Part shown: piece after piece, positions 59,849 to 64,000 of the stretch
Numbering within the stretch: position 1 is the first letter of the stretch
Layout of the letters: each line of letters starts with the position of its first letter
Assembly: GCF_000247695.1 (NCBI RefSeq)
Contig: NW_004624730.1
Span: 29,590,078 to 29,654,077 of the forward strand
Reading direction: 5' to 3'
Origin: Heterocephalus glaber
Lineage: Eukaryota; Chordata; Mammalia; Rodentia; Bathyergidae
Length of the DNA: 64,000 nt
Translations under genes and position numbers: made by a program
The notes under the pieces: generated by a model
Database searches by the model: none
Told to the model about the DNA's origin: nothing
The model's input: the letters and a program-made list of their open reading frames with translations, nothing else

Positions 59849-61899
59849 CATTATCTTTGAAAGCATAACTTAATTTCACAATTAATTTACTAAAATTGAG
59901 GATATAAGAGCAAAGAAGTCAAATGTTACTCAGGATTCAGTTACAAGGAAGGCAGAATAGAGTACAGGTAGATGTCAGTGTGACCTATTTTTGGAGACAC
60001 TAAGAAAATCACATTGACTTTGATAGAAGGGTGGGAGAAAATATTGGGAGAAAATTAGGGTATGTTTTAGTTGAACAGGATAAGCTTGAGAAGTATAGAG
60101 TTTTCTTTAAGCTACATGTTCTACTTTGGGGTATGTAGTTGTTCAAGAGTTGTGTAGACCTCCCAAAATTGTTTATGATTGAGAAACCATGTAGATATGT
60201 AGACTAAAAATGCCTGTCTCATTCAAAAATTCTTTGAAAGTGATTATGACTCCTTCATGTCAATGAGAAAACAATAACAAGTTAAGAAATAACAAATTTA
60301 ACAATAACAAGTTTAGATACAGATGCTGTTTAAGGAGTGTAACTAGGCTTTAATTGAAAACTTTGGAACTACTAGCATAAACTGTTCACTTTTGATCATC
60401 ACCATGAGTAAAATATCACTAAAGTATAAAGTTATTTTAAGAAACAGCTTGAAAATCTTGACACAATGGGGAGCAGTGAAAGCCCATATTTTTAGTCATC
60501 TTATGTTATATCAAAAGCAACAATCTCAAAACTTTGGTAGATAGAATTTCTCACACCCACCCTAACCCTTTCCCCACTCAGTGTATTCTCCTAATCAGTT
60601 ATTTTAAGACTGGTTAAAGTCAGTCCCTGATTAGGGATTGTGATTACAGCAGAATGTCATCCTTCAGCTCAAATTTTTATTATAATTTTTATCACAAAGT
60701 GAGATCACTGCAACATAATTTGAAGATTACCAATACCTTCTCTCACTAGAATTTAATTTTTCTGTTAGAAATTCTGATGACCAAAAGAGAGATGATAAGG
60801 CAACTTTTAAAAGTATGGAGAAGTGGATTATAGCAATAAACTCCATAGTAGGCAAACCTAAAAAAATAAAATGAACTAAAATTGCTTTAGTATTCAAAAA
60901 GTTTAGTTCCTTTCAAACCAAAATCTCTAGGCATATAAAATCTCATATAAATCAAAACTAATTTACTCCACCAACTGTGTTTGTTTACTTTGGGATGTTT
61001 TACAACACCCTTTTCATGTTGCCAATTACCAAAAAAAAAGCTAATTATCTTTAAATTAAGGCTTATCTGACAGCTGATTTTGCAGTAAATTAATGAAAAC
61101 AAATTTGTGTTTTCCCCTAGCAATTCTATAGGATATGAAAACATCATAATATTATGGTTAGATATGACTATATGTTATTGTAAGATGTTAAATTTTGTCC
61201 TTTTTGACTATATAGAACTGTATAAGTTATAATCCATAAAACCTAGAACTTGGGGGAATGCATTGTATATTCTCAATGAAGACTATTGGCTCATTTGAAA
61301 CTTACAGGGTTGCTCTGTTTCCAGAGGAAGCTTGTAAAAAACTGATAACTGGATGTGTCTATGAGATCCTCAGCCATCTGTACACCCTCAAAGCCAGTGA
61401 AAGGGCTTCAGGACAGAAGGTTGTGTTCGGAACTATAACTGAGTTCCACATCCCTTGTCTGTAGGTCCTGGTACTGTCAGTAGTACATCAGCCAGGTGAT
61501 TTTTAAAGTGGTTCTATTCTCTCTTAATGAAATCTCTTATATAACTATTCCATTTTGCTTAAATGAAACCATTATCTAAAGGCATATGTCAAGTTCAGTG
61601 GGTCTCATTACTGGTCCATACCTATGATATCTAGCCTCTAACAAAAGATCTATTTCATCTTAACAAAAGATCTTCCATCTATGCACTACCTCATTTATTC
61701 AGCCATATTCCCTTTTAGCCTCTTCACTTTCTTAGACCTATAGAAATGTGTAAGTATCTATCTATCTATCTATCTATCTATCATATTATCTAACCCTCCA
61801 GAATGTTAACAAGAAACATATTATTACACAGCATATTCATTTATTAGATCTTATTGATTTTTCACTATCCATATATCTTTAAAATTTTGTATATCTCTT
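59849..61899. other. No gene recognised; (CTAT)n at 61755-61782
   Basis: AT-rich. The frame 61258-61464 (contains LFPEEACKKLITGCVYEIL and SHLYTLKASERASG) is more coding-like than most but short and unidentified. A seven-unit (TATC)n microsatellite lies at 61755-61782. Confidence 0.35.
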
Positions 61900-62215
61900 G
61901 TTAGTTTGTTTTTATACTAATAAAATTCTGGGGAAAGAGGGAAGGAGAATTATTACACCATGGGTATAGAATTTCAGTTTTGCAAGATAAAAAGTTACAC
62001 CAATGGGTAGTGTTTATAGTTTCACAGCAATGTGAATATACTTAATGCCCCTGACCTGTACACTTGAAAATGGTTAAGATGGACCTGATCGTCTAGCTCA
62101 ATGCAAGAGTGCTTGCCTTGCATGCATAAGGTGCTGGGCTCACTCCCCAGGAATACACACAAAAAGTTAATAGTCCATTTTATATTATGTATGTTTTATC
62201 ACAAATTTTAAAAAA
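61900..62215 (+). mobile_element. Old L1M 3' UTR split by an ID SINE
   Basis: 'gtgaatatacttaatgcccc', 'tgacctgtacacttgaaaat' and 'ggttaagatgg', then after the SINE 'ttttatattatgtatgtttt' and 'atcacaaattttaaaa', form a known L1M 3' terminus. Confidence 0.75.
62081..62165 (+). mobile_element. Old ID SINE
   Basis: 'gtctagctcaatgcaagagt', 'gcttgccttgcatgcataag' and 'gctgggctcactccccagg' form an ID body of the general rodent type, more diverged than the copies with perfect duplications. Confidence 0.8.
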
Positions 62216-63465
62216 ATATCACTTTGCTAATGTACCATAGTTATTTATTCTTTTATAGAAAATGTTTCAAATTTAAGTATTTGGTAATATATTTTCAAAA
62301 CAAAAACAACTTATGGTTTTCTTTGACAAAATAACAGCAGTATACCTTAGTTAGCACTGCTTTCGTGGCCCTCAGTGGTATGATCTCATCTTATTTCTCT
62401 GAGATTGTACAGTGAGCTATTTAAACTTGGGCTTTTTGAGCTCATTTTCCAAATATGTCATTTACTTCCATTTTACCAGTCTTAGCCAGTTCATGCTTTT
62501 CACTCTTTTTGAAAGTCACTATTCTACTTCTTATAAGAACTTCTCTCATGTTCCAAGATTCACATAAAATGTTCCTTCTGCCTGGAATTCTTCTGGGGTT
62601 GACAGAAGTCCAAATAAGTCAGATTTCTCTATAAACTTCAGATTTTGCATACAGACTGCCACAAGGAATGTAACATTATTTTTTCCTGTCTTTCATCAAC
62701 TGTCACAATACGTCTGAGGCCTCCTCTACACACAGACAAATTTATTGAAAGTATAGTCTTTATATATACTTTTTCCACCTGTGTCTTTTTAACTTCTGTA
62801 AATTGTTTTGAAGATAGTACACACACAAACATTTATTAACTTGAATAATGTATCAGAGTACAGCAACTTTAGCCCATATATTATTTAGAACACTATTTTA
62901 GAAATTTTAAGTTTATCACTCTTATATTGGCACAAATGACCAAAAAAAGAGGAAAAATTGGCTCTGTACTACCTAAAAGTATTTTTATACCACTAGTTAA
63001 AAGTTATAAAATAGCCATTTTATTATTTATTAACTTTGCCACATTGAGACAACTGAAAATTATATTTAGTAAAATGCAGTACCATTGTTAATGAGGGAAA
63101 ATTCCAGATACCTAGAAAGTGTTATAAAATATGGACCTCGAAAATTTATCCAGACCACATCATAAATAAATAGATTTAATTTGGCTCACAACATTAATTT
63201 TTTCCTGCTGCTACTCTGTGTTGCTCAACCTGGGTTTTTGTAGGGATGTAATAAGCTAGTCTTTGTGAGAAATTCAGATTTTAAAATAAATAACTATAGG
63301 AAATTTTGTAGGTCTCTGTGAACAATATATGTGAACGGCATTTGTGTTGTTAATGAGCTACTTTGAAAATTTGACATTTTCTGTGATTTTCTGGCTTGAC
63401 GTGAACTGAATTCTGCCCCATCCTACTGTATCATGCTTATCATTTAAAATCTCTAAAAATAGAGT
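62216..63465. other. Mostly unassigned; possible L2 at 62560-62810
   Basis: 'gttccttctgcctggaattc' and 'ttctgggg' recall an L2 segment. Otherwise AT-rich without features up to the abrupt GC-rich boundary near 63466. Confidence 0.3.
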
Positions 63466-63697
63466 CACTCAGAACACGCCGAATCAGCCCGCTGCAGACA
63501 GGCAGGTCTGTGCACGCCCTACCTAGGTCAGGAGTCAGGCGGAACACTCAGAATCAGCCCATGCCCTGGCAACAATCCACTGGACACCGCTCCCCCCCGC
63601 CCCCCCGCCGCCCCCCCACACTCCTCTGTACAGCTACCGAGTTCCACACTACAAAGACGCAGAGGACACCGGACCACCAGACCACGGTACTGAGTCC

Positions 63698-63885
63698 CCC
63701 CGCTCCCGGCCCAGAGGTAGGGGCTTCTGAGCCACCGTCCCACTGCTCCTGGTCCAGAGGAAGGGGTTTCCTGGCCACCATCCCTCCCGCTGCTCCCAGC
63801 CCACAGGAAAGGGCTTTTGGGCCACCATCCCCACCTCTGCTCCCGGCCCCTATCCCACCACTCCCAGCTCAGAGGAGGTACTCCA
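63698..63885 (+). repeat. Tandem repeat of about 43-47 bp in the L1 5' UTR
   Basis: Four to five imperfect units sharing 'gctcc..g.cca.aggaaggggc', 'tt..ggccaccat' and 'ccc'. The first three are full length. The fourth is shortened and the fifth ends in 'gctcagaggagg'. The G/C content and the 'cccagaggaagggg' core are constant. Confidence 0.85.
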
Positions 63886-63917
63886 TGCAGGCACCAACAG
63901 CCTACCCCCCAGTCAAA

Positions 63918-64000
63918 ATGAGAAAACACGTAAATAAGTCTCAAAACCAGACTTCCAGATCACCTACAGCAACCTCAAAGGGAAATGAGATGGAACACTC
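63918..64000 (+). CDS. L1 ORF1p N-terminus (partial, cut by window end)
   Basis: 27 codons are visible, starting MRKHVNKSQNQTSRSPT. ORF1p is the trimeric RNA-binding chaperone of L1. Its N-terminus in many mammals is a short basic, Ser/Thr/Asn/Gln-rich stretch with NKSQN..TS..P, as here, before the coiled coil. The ATG has A at -3 (aaaATGa). There is no stop in the visible part. Whether the frame stays open past the window cannot be told. Confidence 0.65.
   Translation, partial: MRKHVNKSQNQTSRSPTATSKGNEMEH

Larger units (their letters stand above)
63466..64000 (+). mobile_element. L1 5' end: GC-rich 5' UTR and ORF1 start
   Basis: Composition changes sharply from AT-rich to CpG-containing, GC-rich DNA at about 63466. 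The block contains a partial duplication (63470-63494 against 63541-63565: gaacac..gaatcagccc), a C-rich tract (63588-63617), a tandem-repeat zone and then an ATG at 63918 with an L1 ORF1-like N-terminus. This is the layout of a 5' UTR promoter plus ORF1. A 5' end is rarely kept unless the copy is full length, so a 6-7 kb element may extend beyond the window. Confidence 0.75.

Noticed and set aside
63528..63944. 138-codon antisense frame across the L1 5' UTR, like primate L1 ORF0
   Set aside because: It begins at TTG, not ATG. The GC-rich tandem repeats lack stop codons in several frames at once, so the open frame is expected by chance.
1..64000. CRISPR arrays, operons, phage or bacterial mobile elements
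   Set aside because: No regularly spaced direct repeats and no dense coding. The repeats are all of mammalian type.

Overview
The window is gene-poor, AT-rich mammalian nuclear DNA made largely of layered retrotransposons. I find no protein-coding gene of the host that I can support. The lineage is given by the SINEs. There are about ten copies of a tRNA-derived ID-type SINE with Pol III A and B boxes, plus dimeric B1-dID elements and a lone B1 monomer. That combination points to a rodent. The B2, B4 and abundant ORR1/MT elements of mice and rats are not seen, so a non-muroid rodent (squirrel-related, beaver-related or similar) is the better inference. The species cannot be named from the sequence alone.

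Layout. 0.4-6.3 kb: an almost full-length ancient L1 on the minus strand, carrying two ID SINEs and a younger truncated L1. 8-12 kb: a B1-dID, a minus-strand L1, a B1 and an old L1M. 14.6-15.2 kb: an unidentified retrocopy-like unit. 16-21 kb: stacked plus-strand L1s with an ID, two oppositely oriented mariner transposase remnants and an ERVK-like solo LTR. 22-34 kb: mostly unrecognised sequence with isolated L1 ends, ID elements and an ancient LTR-like repeat. 34-37.6 kb: L1M fragments, an MLT1-type LTR and a deleted Tigger (pogo-like) DNA transposon. 39.4-39.7 kb: a truncated 7SK RNA pseudogene. 43.8-45.0 kb: an L1 with a 5' inversion and an intact target-site duplication. 45-53 kb: MIR and L2 remnants, microsatellites and a second MLT1-type LTR. 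56.3-59.8 kb: an L1 interrupted by a MaLR provirus that kept its internal region. 63.47-64.0 kb: an abrupt GC-rich block with tandem repeats, leading into an ATG that looks like the start of L1 ORF1. This is the intact 5' end of an L1 that continues beyond the window.

Nothing here works as an operon or pathway. The biology is retrotransposition: L1 supplies the enzymes, and the ID, B1-dID and 7SK copies are their non-autonomous products, as target-site duplications and A-rich tails show. The most informative items are the L1 5' end at the right edge, the 7SK pseudogene with an A-rich tail on the wrong side, the textbook inverted L1 at 43.8-45.0 kb, and the solo LTR with a near-perfect 6-bp duplication. 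I saw no convincing undescribed system.
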